Shown here: one piece after another, positions 6,673 to 14,078 of the stretch
Position numbering within the stretch: position 1 is the stretch's first letter
How the letters are laid out: each line of letters begins with the position of its first letter
Source of the DNA: Clostridiaceae bacterium
GTDB taxonomy: Bacteria; Bacillota; Clostridia; Oscillospirales; Acutalibacteraceae
Assembly (NCBI GenBank): GCA_904502175.1
Contig: CAJGDU010000006.1
Span: forward strand, 1 to 20,757
Length of the DNA: 20,757 bases
Direction of reading: 5' to 3'
Notes under the pieces: model-generated
Databases searched by the model: none
What the model was told of the DNA's origin: nothing
The model's input: the letters and a program-made list of their open reading frames with translations, nothing else
Program-made: the position numbers and the translations under genes

Positions 6673-7587
6673 TCAGTAGGCGACGGACCAGTTCTGTTCC
6701 AGGGAGAACGCGAAGGCGTCGGAACCCTGAGTGACATAGGTGGGCATCTTGTAGTAGAGGCTGGTCAGACGTCCGTTGGCATCGATGGTGCCGCGCAGGG
6801 TGACGCCCTTGCAGGTCCAGGTGCCGATGGGGATGCTGATGGTGGAGACACACTTCGAGGAATTGCTGTAGGTGCCGGGGTTGTCATCCTTGACCACGAT
6901 GGTGACGACTTTGCTGGAGCCGTTGTTGGAAACCGTGGCGGACTTGATATCGGAAGCGCTGAGGTTGCAGGTGTAGTTCTTGCCCTCGACCGGGAATTTC
7001 TCTCTCAGCTGGGAAGAACCGCTGGCAACGACCTTTTCGGTGTTGGTGCCCTCTTTGAACCCGAAGGTGGAGTAGAGAGAGGGGATGGAGCCGCTGATGG
7101 TCTTGATGGTCTCAGAGGTCCGGGTCGCGGACTTGGCGTTGCTCTTGACCTTGTTGGCAGCCGACTTGTAGAGTTCCAGGGCTTCCGCGGCAGTATAAGA
7201 GGTCTTGTTCGCGGCGGCAGCGGGAGCTGCGGCGCCGGCGGGTTTGCCAGTTTTGCCGCCCAGGATATCGCTGACCTTGGCGTTCGGGTCTAAGTCGCCA
7301 TAGGCGTAGGTGTCGGTGTCGTAGTCGCCGGCGGTGTCGTAGTCGCTGCTGGCGTAAGCACTGCTGCCGCTGTAGGCGGAGGCGCCGGCAGAGTAGCCGC
7401 CGGGGGCCGGAGCCGCATACTCGTAGGTGTACTCGAAGCCGGGTTCATACTGGATGCCGTTCGCTTCGTAGTCCCATCCATACTTCAGGAAGTTGGAGGT
7501 GGCTTCAGAGCAGGCCGTCAGCATGAAGACCATGGACAGTGCCATGAGGATGACAAAAACTCTGGAAAGCTTACTGTTGTGTTTCAT
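6673..7587 (-). CDS. Lipoprotein of unknown function
   Basis: A 304-residue protein with a clear lipoprotein signal: a basic start (MKHNSKLSR), a hydrophobic core (10-22) and the lipobox LTAC with Cys26, so it should be anchored on the outer face of the membrane. A low-complexity Tyr/Ser/Ala/Gly/Asp linker follows (about 50-128). After it comes a short helical segment (TAAEALELYKSAANKVKSNA, 132-151) and a probably beta-rich C-terminal domain (about 190-304) with two Cys residues at 246 and 259. The helical segment recalls a motif in uncharacterised Clostridia proteins, but I cannot name a family. The ATG at 7587 is preferred over an upstream in-frame start at 7665 because the signal peptide begins there and AAAGGAG lies before it. 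It is a single-gene unit with its own strong promoter. Confidence 0.85.
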   Translation of the reverse strand: MKHNSKLSRVFVILMALSMVFMLTACSEATSNFLKYGWDYEANGIQYEPGFEYTYEYAAPAPGGYSAGASAYSGSSAYASSDYDTAGDYDTDTYAYGDLDPNAKVSDILGGKTGKPAGAAAPAAAANKTSYTAAEALELYKSAANKVKSNAKSATRTSETIKTISGSIPSLYSTFGFKEGTNTEKVVASGSSQLREKFPVEGKNYTCNLSASDIKSATVSNNGSSKVVTIVVKDDNPGTYSNSSKCVSTISIPIGTWTCKGVTLRGTIDANGRLTSLYYKMPTYVTQGSDAFAFSLEQNWSVAY

Positions 7588-7653
7588 AGAACTAGTCTCC
7601 TTTACTTTCGTGTGTCTGTCGCGGGTATGGCGACAGAGTGCTCGGTCAAAACA

Positions 7654-7682
7654 ATTATAGTACACGCTATTTTTATTGACAA
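7654..7682 (-). promoter_or_regulatory. Promoter of the lipoprotein gene
   Basis: Read on the minus strand: TTGTCA (7682-7677), a 17-base spacer, and a perfect TATAAT (7659-7654). The match is 11 of 12 to the sigma-A consensus. Transcription would start near 7647, about 60 bases before the ATG at 7587. Confidence 0.8.
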
Positions 7683-7715
7683 TACCTTATTGCCCGGACG
7701 AGCGGACGGAAAAAC

Positions 7716-7743
7716 TTGCCAAAAAATGCCGGAGTGCTACAAT
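7716..7743 (+). promoter_or_regulatory. Promoter of the tandem MgtC-family genes
   Basis: TTGCCA (7716-7721), a 16-base spacer and TACAAT (7738-7743). Transcription would start near 7750, so the leader is only about 16 bases and holds little but the GGAGG ribosome binding site (7753-7757). That leaves no room for a magnesium riboswitch. Confidence 0.55.
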
Positions 7744-7765
7744 AGGGGAAACGGAGGAAGAAACC

Positions 7766-8491
7766 ATGCTGACACAACTCGATTTTTTGCGAGAACTGAA
7801 TACGCTGTCCGTGGTGCTGCGGCTGTTGCTGGCGTTGCTGCTCGGCGGGCTCATCGGTCTGGACCGGGGGCTGCGTCACCGTCCGGCGGGACCCCGTACG
7901 TACACGCTGGTCTGTCTCGGCGCAGCGCTGACCATGGTCCTCAGCCAGTATGAATACGTCATGCTTCTGACGGACTGGGCACCGGCTGCGGAGGCAGTCG
8001 GACTGAAGACCGACGTGTCCCGGTTCGGCGCGCAGGTCATCAACGGCATCGGCTTTCTCGGTGCCGGCACCGTCATCGCGACGAACCAGCAGAAGGTCAA
8101 GGGCCTGACCACCGCGTCCGGCCTCTGGACGTCCGCCTGTCTGGGCCTTGCCATCGGCGCCGGGTTCTACGAATGCGCGCTCATCGCCTTCCTTCTCATC
8201 GTGATCACCATGTGGCTGCTCCGGCCGCTCGAAGAGTTCTTCATTGAGCGCTCCCGCAACGTCAACCTCTATGTGGAGGTCCACTCCATGAGCGACCTCG
8301 CGGAGGTCCTCCGGGTCATCAAGGCGCAGGACATCGGCATTTTCGACATGGACATCCACCACGGCAAAGAGCAGATCGTCCAGAAACCCAACGCGGTCCT
8401 CTACCTGCGCATGGCCCACAGCATGCCCCACCACAAACTCATCACGCTTCTGTCGGACCTCGACGAAGTGTATACCGTCAAAGAGATCTGA
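7766..8491 (+). CDS. MgtC/SapB-family membrane protein, first copy
   Basis: A 241-residue membrane protein. MgtC proteins modulate Mg2+ homeostasis and, in intracellular pathogens, the F1Fo ATPase; many homologues in commensals have no known role. The N-terminal half holds the conserved family blocks: RLLLALLLGGLIGLDRGLRHR with RPAGPRT, then AQVINGIGFLGAGTVIA, then KGLTTASGLWTSACLGLAIGAGFYE. About five hydrophobic spans end near residue 155. A soluble ACT-like C-terminal domain follows (about 165-241). The ATG at 7766 has GGAGG 8 bases upstream. An upstream extension to 7676 would start at TTG, has no ribosome binding site and would cover the promoter, so it was rejected. A second copy begins 13 bases after the stop, so the two form an operon. 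Confidence 0.9.
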   Translation: MLTQLDFLRELNTLSVVLRLLLALLLGGLIGLDRGLRHRPAGPRTYTLVCLGAALTMVLSQYEYVMLLTDWAPAAEAVGLKTDVSRFGAQVINGIGFLGAGTVIATNQQKVKGLTTASGLWTSACLGLAIGAGFYECALIAFLLIVITMWLLRPLEEFFIERSRNVNLYVEVHSMSDLAEVLRVIKAQDIGIFDMDIHHGKEQIVQKPNAVLYLRMAHSMPHHKLITLLSDLDEVYTVKEI

Positions 8492-8504
8492 AAGGAGGTC
8501 CCCC

Positions 8505-9197
8505 ATGTTTGAACTGTTCGACAACGTGCGCGATGTGACCTTCCTTTCGGTCCTCATCCGTCTCGGGCTCACGTTCCTCTGCGGCGCCCTCATCGGCCTG
8601 GAGCGGGAGTACAAACGGCGCCCGGCCGGCTTCCGGACCCACATCCTCATCTGCGTCGGTGCCGCCATGACCACCATGACCGGCCAGTACCTGTTCCTCT
8701 CCCAGGGCCTCTACACCGACATGGCCCGTCTCGGTGCCCAGGTCATCGCGGGCATCGGTTTCATCGGCGCCGGCACCATCATCGTCACCCGGCGCAACCA
8801 GATCAAAGGTCTGACCACCGCCGCCGGCCTCTGGACCTGCGCCATCGTGGGCCTTGCCATCGGCGCCGGGTTCTACGAGGGCGGGCTCATCGCCGCCGCG
8901 CTCGTGCTGGTCTCGGAGCTCCTCTTCAGCCAGCTGGAATACGCGTTCATGAACCGGCAGCCGGAAATCAACGTCTACATGGAGTTCCGCAGCCGCTCGG
9001 TCCTCGAGGTCCTGTTCGAGGAGCTGAAAAAGCGCAATGTCCGGGTCCGCAACCTGGAGATCACCCGGACCAGAGAAAACGATGTCACGAGCTCCAGCGC
9101 CATCTTCACGCTGCGCTTCCCGCGGCCGGTGGCGCCCGAGGAGGTCCTCGAACGCATCCGTGCCATCGACGGCATCTATCTCATCGAAGAGTTATAA
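8505..9197 (+). CDS. MgtC/SapB-family membrane protein, second copy
   Basis: A 230-residue paralogue of the preceding gene. It has the same blocks in the same order: RLGLTFLCGALIGLEREYKRRPAG with FRTHILICVGAA, then AQVIAGIGFIGAGTIIV, then KGLTTAAGLWTCAIVGLAIGAGFYEGG. Multiple membrane spans are followed by a soluble C-terminal domain (about 155-230). AAAGGAGG lies about 6 bases before the ATG. This copy lacks the roughly 10-residue extra segment (AAEAVGLKTD) that the first has between the second and third blocks. Tandem MgtC-like proteins could form a hetero-oligomer, which is an inference. A bidirectional terminator follows. Confidence 0.9.
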   Translation: MFELFDNVRDVTFLSVLIRLGLTFLCGALIGLEREYKRRPAGFRTHILICVGAAMTTMTGQYLFLSQGLYTDMARLGAQVIAGIGFIGAGTIIVTRRNQIKGLTTAAGLWTCAIVGLAIGAGFYEGGLIAAALVLVSELLFSQLEYAFMNRQPEINVYMEFRSRSVLEVLFEELKKRNVRVRNLEITRTRENDVTSSSAIFTLRFPRPVAPEEVLERIRAIDGIYLIEEL

Positions 9198-9210
9198 AAG
9201 CAAAAGAAAG

Positions 9211-9245
9211 AGCCTCAGGCAGTTCGCCTGAGGCTTATCTTTTTC
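9211..9245. terminator. Bidirectional terminator between mgtC-like genes and serA
   Basis: A perfect 9-bp stem, GCCTCAGGC (9212-9220) / GCCTGAGGC (9226-9234), with loop AGTTC. TTATCTTTTT follows on the plus strand, and CTTTCTTTTG on the minus strand. It serves two convergent units. Confidence 0.9.
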
Positions 9246-9255
9246 GTGAAACGCG

Positions 9256-10419
9256 TCAGCCGCGGATGGCGCGGACCTTGATGACGCCGGGGATCTCCTT
9301 GACGGTATCGACGATCTCGTCGGACACATCGCCGTCCACTTCCAGGATGGTGTAGGAGATGTCGCCTTTGGAGCGGTTCATGAAGTCGTTGATGTTGGAG
9401 TCCACGAACTGGCTCGTAATGCCCCTCAGAACGTTCGGGACGTTCTGGTGGATGACGCAGAGACGGTTCCGGCAGACGCGGGCCATTTCGGCGTTCGGCA
9501 TGTTGACCGAGTTGCGGATGTTGCCGTTCTCGAGGTATTCGATGAGCTCATAGGCGGCCATCTTCGCGCAGTTGTCCTCGGACTCCGGGGTGGAGGCGCC
9601 GAGGTGGGGCATGGCGATGACGCCGGGGACGCCCAGCAGGCTGTCGTCTGCGAAGTCGGTGGCGTAGGCCGCGACCTTGCCGCTCTCCAGAGCCTCGATC
9701 ATGTCGGCGGAGTTGACCAGTTCGCCGCGGGCGAAGTTGACGATGCGGACGCCGTCCTTCATCTTTTCGATGGTCTCTTTGCGGACCGTGTACTTCGTGT
9801 CGTCGGTCAGCGGGACATGGACGGTGATGTAATCGCAGTTCGCGAAGATGTCGTCGAGGGTGGGGGCATGGCGGATATGGCTCGAAAGGTTCCAGGCCGC
9901 GTCGACCGAGAGGTACGGGTCGTAGCCATAGACATGCATGCCGAGGGTGCGGGCAGCGTTGGCCACCCGGACGCCGATGGCGCCGAGACCGACGACACCG
10001 AGGGTCTTGCCGGTCAGTTCGGGACCGGTGAAGGCGTTCTTGCCCTTCTCAACGAGCTTGGAGACTTCATCGCCTTTGCCCTTCAGAGAGTTGGCGAACT
10101 CGATGCCGGGGATGATCTTCCGGGAGGTGAGGAACAGGGCGCAGAGGACCAGTTCCTTGACCGCGTTGGCGTTGGCGCCGGGGGTGTTGAAGACCACGAT
10201 GCCTTCCTGCGCGCAGCGGTCGACGGGGACGTTGTTCGTGCCGGCACCGGCGCGGGCAATGGCCAGGGTGTTCGGCGCAAACTCCATGTCGTGCATTTTG
10301 GCGCTGCGGACCAGGATGGCGTCGGGGTTTTCGACGTCGGGCCCGACGATGTATTTTTCGGGATCCAGCTGGGACAGTCCCGCCGGGGAGATGTTGTTCA
10401 GAGTCAGTACTTTGTACAT
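9256..10419 (-). CDS. serA: D-3-phosphoglycerate dehydrogenase (ACT-domain type)
   Basis: SerA oxidises 3-phosphoglycerate to 3-phosphohydroxypyruvate with NAD+, the first step of serine synthesis. The 387-residue protein has the substrate-domain segment ARAGAGTNNVPVD (56-68), the Rossmann motif GVVGLGAIG (141-149), the catalytic Arg231 in NFARGELVN, and His272 in PHLGASTPESEDN. The usual catalytic Glu (in the xxEP motif of E. coli SerA) is replaced by Asp258/Asp259 in TDFADDSLLG, a form I believe is common in Clostridia. A compact C-terminal ACT domain (about 354-387) is present, which in this family usually mediates serine feedback or dimer contacts. It lies 18 bases behind serC, with its AGGAG inside that gap, so the two are co-transcribed. 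Other D-2-hydroxyacid dehydrogenases are less likely because of the serC linkage. Confidence 0.93.
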   Translation of the reverse strand: MYKVLTLNNISPAGLSQLDPEKYIVGPDVENPDAILVRSAKMHDMEFAPNTLAIARAGAGTNNVPVDRCAQEGIVVFNTPGANANAVKELVLCALFLTSRKIIPGIEFANSLKGKGDEVSKLVEKGKNAFTGPELTGKTLGVVGLGAIGVRVANAARTLGMHVYGYDPYLSVDAAWNLSSHIRHAPTLDDIFANCDYITVHVPLTDDTKYTVRKETIEKMKDGVRIVNFARGELVNSADMIEALESGKVAAYATDFADDSLLGVPGVIAMPHLGASTPESEDNCAKMAAYELIEYLENGNIRNSVNMPNAEMARVCRNRLCVIHQNVPNVLRGITSQFVDSNINDFMNRSKGDISYTILEVDGDVSDEIVDTVKEIPGVIKVRAIRG

Positions 10420-10437
10420 GTCGGATGGGTTCTCCTT

Positions 10438-11526
10438 TTATTTCACAGTATGAGCTTCTTCGAACTCTTTCATGTATTCCACCAGTTTCTCGACGCCTTC
10501 GATGGGCATGGCGTTGTAGATGGAGGCGCGCATGCCGCCGACGGAGCGGTGGCCCTTGATGTTGATGAGGCCGTTTTCGGTGCAGCCTTTGATGAACTCC
10601 GCGTTCAGCTCGTCAGAGTCCGTGACGAAGGGGACGTTCATGAGGGAGCGGTCCTTCTTGACCACGGTGCCCCGGAACATTTTGCTCTCGTCAAGGTAGT
10701 TGTACAGGACGGCCGCCTTGGCTTCGTTGCGGCGTTTCATTTCCGTAAGACCGCCCACTTTCAGGATCCACTCGAAGACCATGCCGGCCATGTAGATGCA
10801 CCAGCAGGGAGGGGTGTTGTACATGGAACCGGAGTTTGCCATGGTCTCATAGTTGAGCATGGTGGGGGTGATGTCTCTCGCGTTGCCCAGCAGGTCTTCC
10901 CGGATGATGCAGATGGTGAGACCGGCGGGGGCGATATTCTTCTGAGCGCCGCCGTAAAGCATGGCAAACTTTGAGACGTCGAGGGGCTCAGACAGGAAAC
11001 AGGAGGAGATGTCGGCGATGAGCGGCACGTTGCCGGTATCGGGCAGGTCGCGCATGAGGTTGCCGTGGACCGTCTCGTTCATGCAGATGTAGAAGTAGTC
11101 TGCGTCAGGACGGAACTCGGCCGGGTCCATCTCGGGGACACAGGAGAAGTTCTGGTCGGCACTGGAGGCGACGACCTTCACATCGCCGTAGCGGGCCGCT
11201 TCCTGGGCTGCCTTTTTGGACCAGCCGCCGGAGACGACATAGTCCGCTTTGCCGCTGCCGTTCATGAAGTTCAGCGGGATGGCGGCAAACTGGGTAGAGG
11301 CGCCGCCCTGCAGGAACAGGACCTTGTAGTTGTCCGGGATGTCCATGATGGTGCGCAGGTCGGCTTCGGCCTTGTCGATGATGGCCTGATACTCCTTGCT
11401 CCGGTGGGACATCTCCATGACGGACTCGCCGGTGCCTTCGTAGTCGAGCATGCTGTCGGCTGCGCGGTTCAGGACCGACTCCGGAAGCATGGAGGGGCCG
11501 GCGGAAAAATTGAAGACTCTTGCCAT
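10438..11526 (-). CDS. serC: Phosphoserine aminotransferase
   Basis: SerC is a PLP-dependent class V aminotransferase that converts 3-phosphohydroxypyruvate and glutamate to phosphoserine and 2-oxoglutarate. The 362-residue length matches the family. FNFSAGPSMLPESVL (5-19) and MSHRSKEYQAII (about 39-50) are SerC signatures. GGAQKN, near residue 195, carries the PLP-binding Lys, and HRSVGGMRASIYNAM near the C-terminus binds substrate phosphate. The ATG at 11526 is chosen because AGGAGG lies just upstream and the protein then starts MARVFNFSAGP; a longer frame to 11601 would run into the promoter. It is the first gene of the serC-serA operon. No phosphoserine phosphatase (serB) is in the window. 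Confidence 0.96.
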   Translation of the reverse strand: MARVFNFSAGPSMLPESVLNRAADSMLDYEGTGESVMEMSHRSKEYQAIIDKAEADLRTIMDIPDNYKVLFLQGGASTQFAAIPLNFMNGSGKADYVVSGGWSKKAAQEAARYGDVKVVASSADQNFSCVPEMDPAEFRPDADYFYICMNETVHGNLMRDLPDTGNVPLIADISSCFLSEPLDVSKFAMLYGGAQKNIAPAGLTICIIREDLLGNARDITPTMLNYETMANSGSMYNTPPCWCIYMAGMVFEWILKVGGLTEMKRRNEAKAAVLYNYLDESKMFRGTVVKKDRSLMNVPFVTDSDELNAEFIKGCTENGLINIKGHRSVGGMRASIYNAMPIEGVEKLVEYMKEFEEAHTVK

Positions 11527-11589
11527 GATAAAAACCTCCTGAAAGGGTGTGAAAACGATCAAAAAACTGTCGGACAGACAGCATGCACC

Positions 11590-11618
11590 ATTATAGGACA
11601 ACGATTTTTGAAAATCAA
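11590..11618 (-). promoter_or_regulatory. Promoter of serC-serA
   Basis: On the minus strand: TTGATT (11618-11613), a 17-base spacer and a perfect TATAAT (11595-11590). Transcription would start near 11583, giving a leader of about 57 bases. No riboswitch or leader peptide is visible in it. Confidence 0.7.
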
Positions 11619-11732
11619 CAAAATGACAGAAAATTCACAAAGTTTTTGGGGGAAAAATTTGATTCACCGCAAAAGTTTGTTAAATTGGTGTACAAAGTGG
11701 GCGATTTAGCCCGGTTTTTGCCTGACAATAGT

Positions 11733-11767
11733 AAAAAAGATACCCGGCCGCGGAACGGCCGGGTATC
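11733..11767 (-). terminator. Rho-independent terminator of the rnf operon
   Basis: A perfect 12-bp stem, GATACCCGGCCG (11739-11750) / CGGCCGGGTATC (11756-11767), with a 5-base loop. On the minus strand it is followed by TTTTTT (11738-11733). It lies 23 bases past the rnfB stop. Confidence 0.93.
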
Positions 11768-11790
11768 GCTATACATATTTATAAAGGAGT

Positions 11791-12654
11791 TTATGCTTCT
11801 TTCTCGACGGGCTGGACCTTGGTGACGACCGGGTCGACGACGACGATCTTTCCGAAGGTGGCCATGTCGATGCAGCCGACCGGGCAGGCTTCTGCGCAGT
11901 CGCCGCAGCCAACGCACTTCGCATAGTCCACGGAAGCCTTGAAGTTCTCCACGTGGATGGCGTCGTGCTGACAGGTCTTCTGGCACTTCATACAGCCGAT
12001 GCAGCCGACTTTGCACATCTTGCGCGCCTCGCCGCCCTTGTTGCGGTTCTGGCAGTAGACGACAGCTTCATGCTTGTAGAGGGGAGCCAGCTCAATGACG
12101 CCCTTCGGGCAGACATTGATACAGATCTTACAGGCGCGGCACTTCTCGGAATCGACTTCCGGGAGGCCGGACTCGCTGATATGAATGGCGTCGAACGGGC
12201 AGGCGGCCACACAGTCGCCGAGGCCCAGACAACCAAAGGAGCAGGCTTTGCCGCCGCCAAACAGCTGGGAGGCGGTCTTACAGCTCATGTCACCATGGTA
12301 ATCCATGATGGTGGCGGCGTTGGCGTCTGTGCCGCGGCACAGGACGACAGCCGTCATGGGAGTGGAATCTCCCGCGGCAACACCCAGGATCTCCGCGATG
12401 GACTTCGCACAGCCGGAGCCGCCGGGAGAGCAGAGGGTGGTGTCTTCACATTCGCCGGCGGCGAGAGCCGCGGCGTAGCCGGCGCATCCGGAATATCCGC
12501 AGGCACCGCAGTTGGCGCCCGCCAGGACTCCTTCGATGGCAACGGCTTTTTCATCGACCGGCACAGCCATGACAATGGATGCGATGGCCAGAACGAGGCC
12601 GAGCACCATGCCGAGGATGGCGACGATGAGGACCGCTAATAAAATCGGATTCAT
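11791..12654 (-). CDS. rnfB: Rnf complex subunit RnfB (iron-sulfur, ferredoxin-accepting)
   Basis: RnfB is the membrane-anchored iron-sulfur subunit thought to take electrons from reduced ferredoxin into the Rnf complex. The 287-residue protein starts with one membrane span (about 4-30). An RnfB-type cluster follows with Cys49, 52, 57 and 75 (GANCGACGYSGC). The C-terminal part carries four ferredoxin-like Cys groups: 138/142/148/152, 172/175/178/182, 218/221/224/228 and 247/250/253/257, so up to five 4Fe-4S clusters. It is the last gene of the operon, 18 bases after rnfA, and is followed by a strong terminator. It is longer than gamma-proteobacterial RnfB, as is usual in Clostridia. Confidence 0.96.
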   Translation of the reverse strand: MNPILLAVLIVAILGMVLGLVLAIASIVMAVPVDEKAVAIEGVLAGANCGACGYSGCAGYAAALAAGECEDTTLCSPGGSGCAKSIAEILGVAAGDSTPMTAVVLCRGTDANAATIMDYHGDMSCKTASQLFGGGKACSFGCLGLGDCVAACPFDAIHISESGLPEVDSEKCRACKICINVCPKGVIELAPLYKHEAVVYCQNRNKGGEARKMCKVGCIGCMKCQKTCQHDAIHVENFKASVDYAKCVGCGDCAEACPVGCIDMATFGKIVVVDPVVTKVQPVEKEA

Positions 12655-12672
12655 GTATTCACCATTCCTTTC

Positions 12673-13260
12673 TTATGCACCGAAGATGTTTTCAATGATG
12701 CCGGTGAAGCCCAGGAAGGTGCAGGTGATGAGGGCGGCCGCAACGAGGGTGATGGGAAGACCCGCCCAGAATTTCGGCACGTCGTTGCCTTCCATTCTCT
12801 CACGGATACCGGAGAACATGATCATGGCGAGCATGAAACCGAGGCCTGCGCCCAGCGCATTGAAGATGGATTCGATGAAATTGTAGCCTTCCTGAACGTT
12901 CAGGGTGACGAGACCCAGGACGGCGCAGTTCGTGGTGATGAGGGGAAGGAAGATACCGAGGGAGCTGTACAGCGGCTTCATGTACTTCTTCATGACGATC
13001 TCGACGAACTGGACGAGGGCGGCGATGACCAGGATGAAGACCAGGGTCTGCAGGTAGTCAAAACCGTTTTTCTCGAGAAGGACGTTCAGCGGATAGCAAA
13101 CGATGGTGGCAAGGAGCATGACGAAGATGACCGCCGCGCTCATGCCGATGGCAGTGTCCTTTTTCTTGGAAACGCCAAGGAAGGGGCAGATACCGAGGAA
13201 TTTGGAAAGGACGAAGTTCTGCGTGAAGATGGTCGTCAGCATAATGGCAATTAACTTCAT
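12673..13260 (-). CDS. rnfA: Rnf complex subunit RnfA (integral membrane)
   Basis: RnfA is a six-span membrane subunit that, together with RnfE, forms the central ion and electron path of Rnf; the pair is homologous to NqrE/NqrD. The 195 residues are almost wholly hydrophobic. They include the family segments NFVLSKFLGICPFLGVSKK (about 15-33, with Cys25) and LPLITTNCAVLGL (about 105-117, with Cys112). Cys in these two places is thought to bind a membrane-embedded 2Fe-2S cluster shared with RnfE. The start ATG overlaps the rnfE stop by 4 bases, so the two are translationally coupled. Confidence 0.96.
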   Translation of the reverse strand: MKLIAIMLTTIFTQNFVLSKFLGICPFLGVSKKKDTAIGMSAAVIFVMLLATIVCYPLNVLLEKNGFDYLQTLVFILVIAALVQFVEIVMKKYMKPLYSSLGIFLPLITTNCAVLGLVTLNVQEGYNFIESIFNALGAGLGFMLAMIMFSGIRERMEGNDVPKFWAGLPITLVAAALITCTFLGFTGIIENIFGA

Positions 13261-14078
13261 GCTTCAACAGCCTCCTTTCCGGTGTTTTCAACTTTCTTGA
13301 CCTGGGGAGCGGTCTCGACCTTCGGCATGACGATGGTCTTGCCGTCGGCGACGAGGACCAGGTTGCCCGCCTCGTCTTCACGGACATCGCAGCAGTTCAG
13401 CTCGGAGGGGTCGCCGCCTTTTCTGCTGGACAGTTTGTTGACCAGCGCGACGAGCAGACCGTAGACGAAGAAACCGCCGGGAGCCAGGATGAAGATGATG
13501 ATGGGTTCCAGGTGGATGGCGGACAGGACGTTGCTCTCACCGAGACCAAAGATGTCGGAGAGGGTGGTGCCGAAACCGAGGACCTTGAGGGTCAGGTTAC
13601 CGGAACCGAAGAACTCACGGATGGCGGCCATGAGGGTGAGGGCGAAGGTGAAACCGATGCCCATGCCGACGCCGTCCAGGATGGAGAGCCCGATGGGGTT
13701 CTTGCTGGCGAAGGCTTCCGCACGTCCGAGGATGATACAGTTGACAACGATGAGCGGCAGGTAGATGCCCAGGGCGGCGTCCAGAGACGGCGCGAAGGCT
13801 TTGACCAGCAGCTGGATCATGGACACGAAAGCGGCGATGACCACGATGAAGCAGGGCACGCGGACTTTCGAGGGGATGACTTTCCGCAGGGCGGAAATGA
13901 CGGTGTTGGACATGATGAGAACGAGGGTAGCGGCAACGCCCATACCGATGGCGTTCTCAACAGAGGTGGTGATGGCCAGCGTCGGGCAGGTGCCGAGGAC
14001 GAGGCGCAGGACGGGGTTCTCTTTGACGAAACCTTTGGTGAGTTCGCCGAGGGAACTTCTCTTTGCAGCTTCAGCCAT
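13257..14078 (-). CDS. rnfE: Rnf complex subunit RnfE (integral membrane)
   Basis: RnfE (NqrD homologue) pairs with RnfA in the membrane core. The 273-residue protein shows NPVLRLVLGTCPTLAITTS (about 21-39, with a Cys) and LPLIVVNCIILGRAEAFASK (about 106-125, with a Cys), the pseudo-symmetric partners of the RnfA motifs. AIREFFGSG near residue 170 is also typical. After the last span (about 190-213), a soluble tail of roughly 55 residues (214-273) follows, containing CC and a Val/Lys-rich end. Most RnfE proteins end soon after the last span, so this tail is an extension of unknown role. The gene overlaps rnfG by one base and rnfA by four. Confidence 0.95.
   Translation of the reverse strand: MAEAAKRSSLGELTKGFVKENPVLRLVLGTCPTLAITTSVENAIGMGVAATLVLIMSNTVISALRKVIPSKVRVPCFIVVIAAFVSMIQLLVKAFAPSLDAALGIYLPLIVVNCIILGRAEAFASKNPIGLSILDGVGMGIGFTFALTLMAAIREFFGSGNLTLKVLGFGTTLSDIFGLGESNVLSAIHLEPIIIFILAPGGFFVYGLLVALVNKLSSRKGGDPSELNCCDVREDEAGNLVLVADGKTIVMPKVETAPQVKKVENTGKEAVEA

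Noticed and set aside
7676..7681. Consensus TTGACA on the plus strand before the mgtC-like genes
   Set aside because: No -10 element lies 16-18 bases downstream (the bases there are CGAGCG). The word is explained by overlap with the minus-strand lipoprotein promoter.
9448..10974. 508-residue open frame on the plus strand across serA and serC
   Set aside because: It lies antisense to two well-matched genes. Long antisense frames are expected with this GC-rich codon use, and its composition (Asp/Gly/Val/His-rich) matches no family.
11677..11695. Rex-like site TTGTTAA...TGTACAA upstream of serC
   Set aside because: The right arm has two mismatches and the spacer is five bases instead of four; it is also not at a redox gene promoter.
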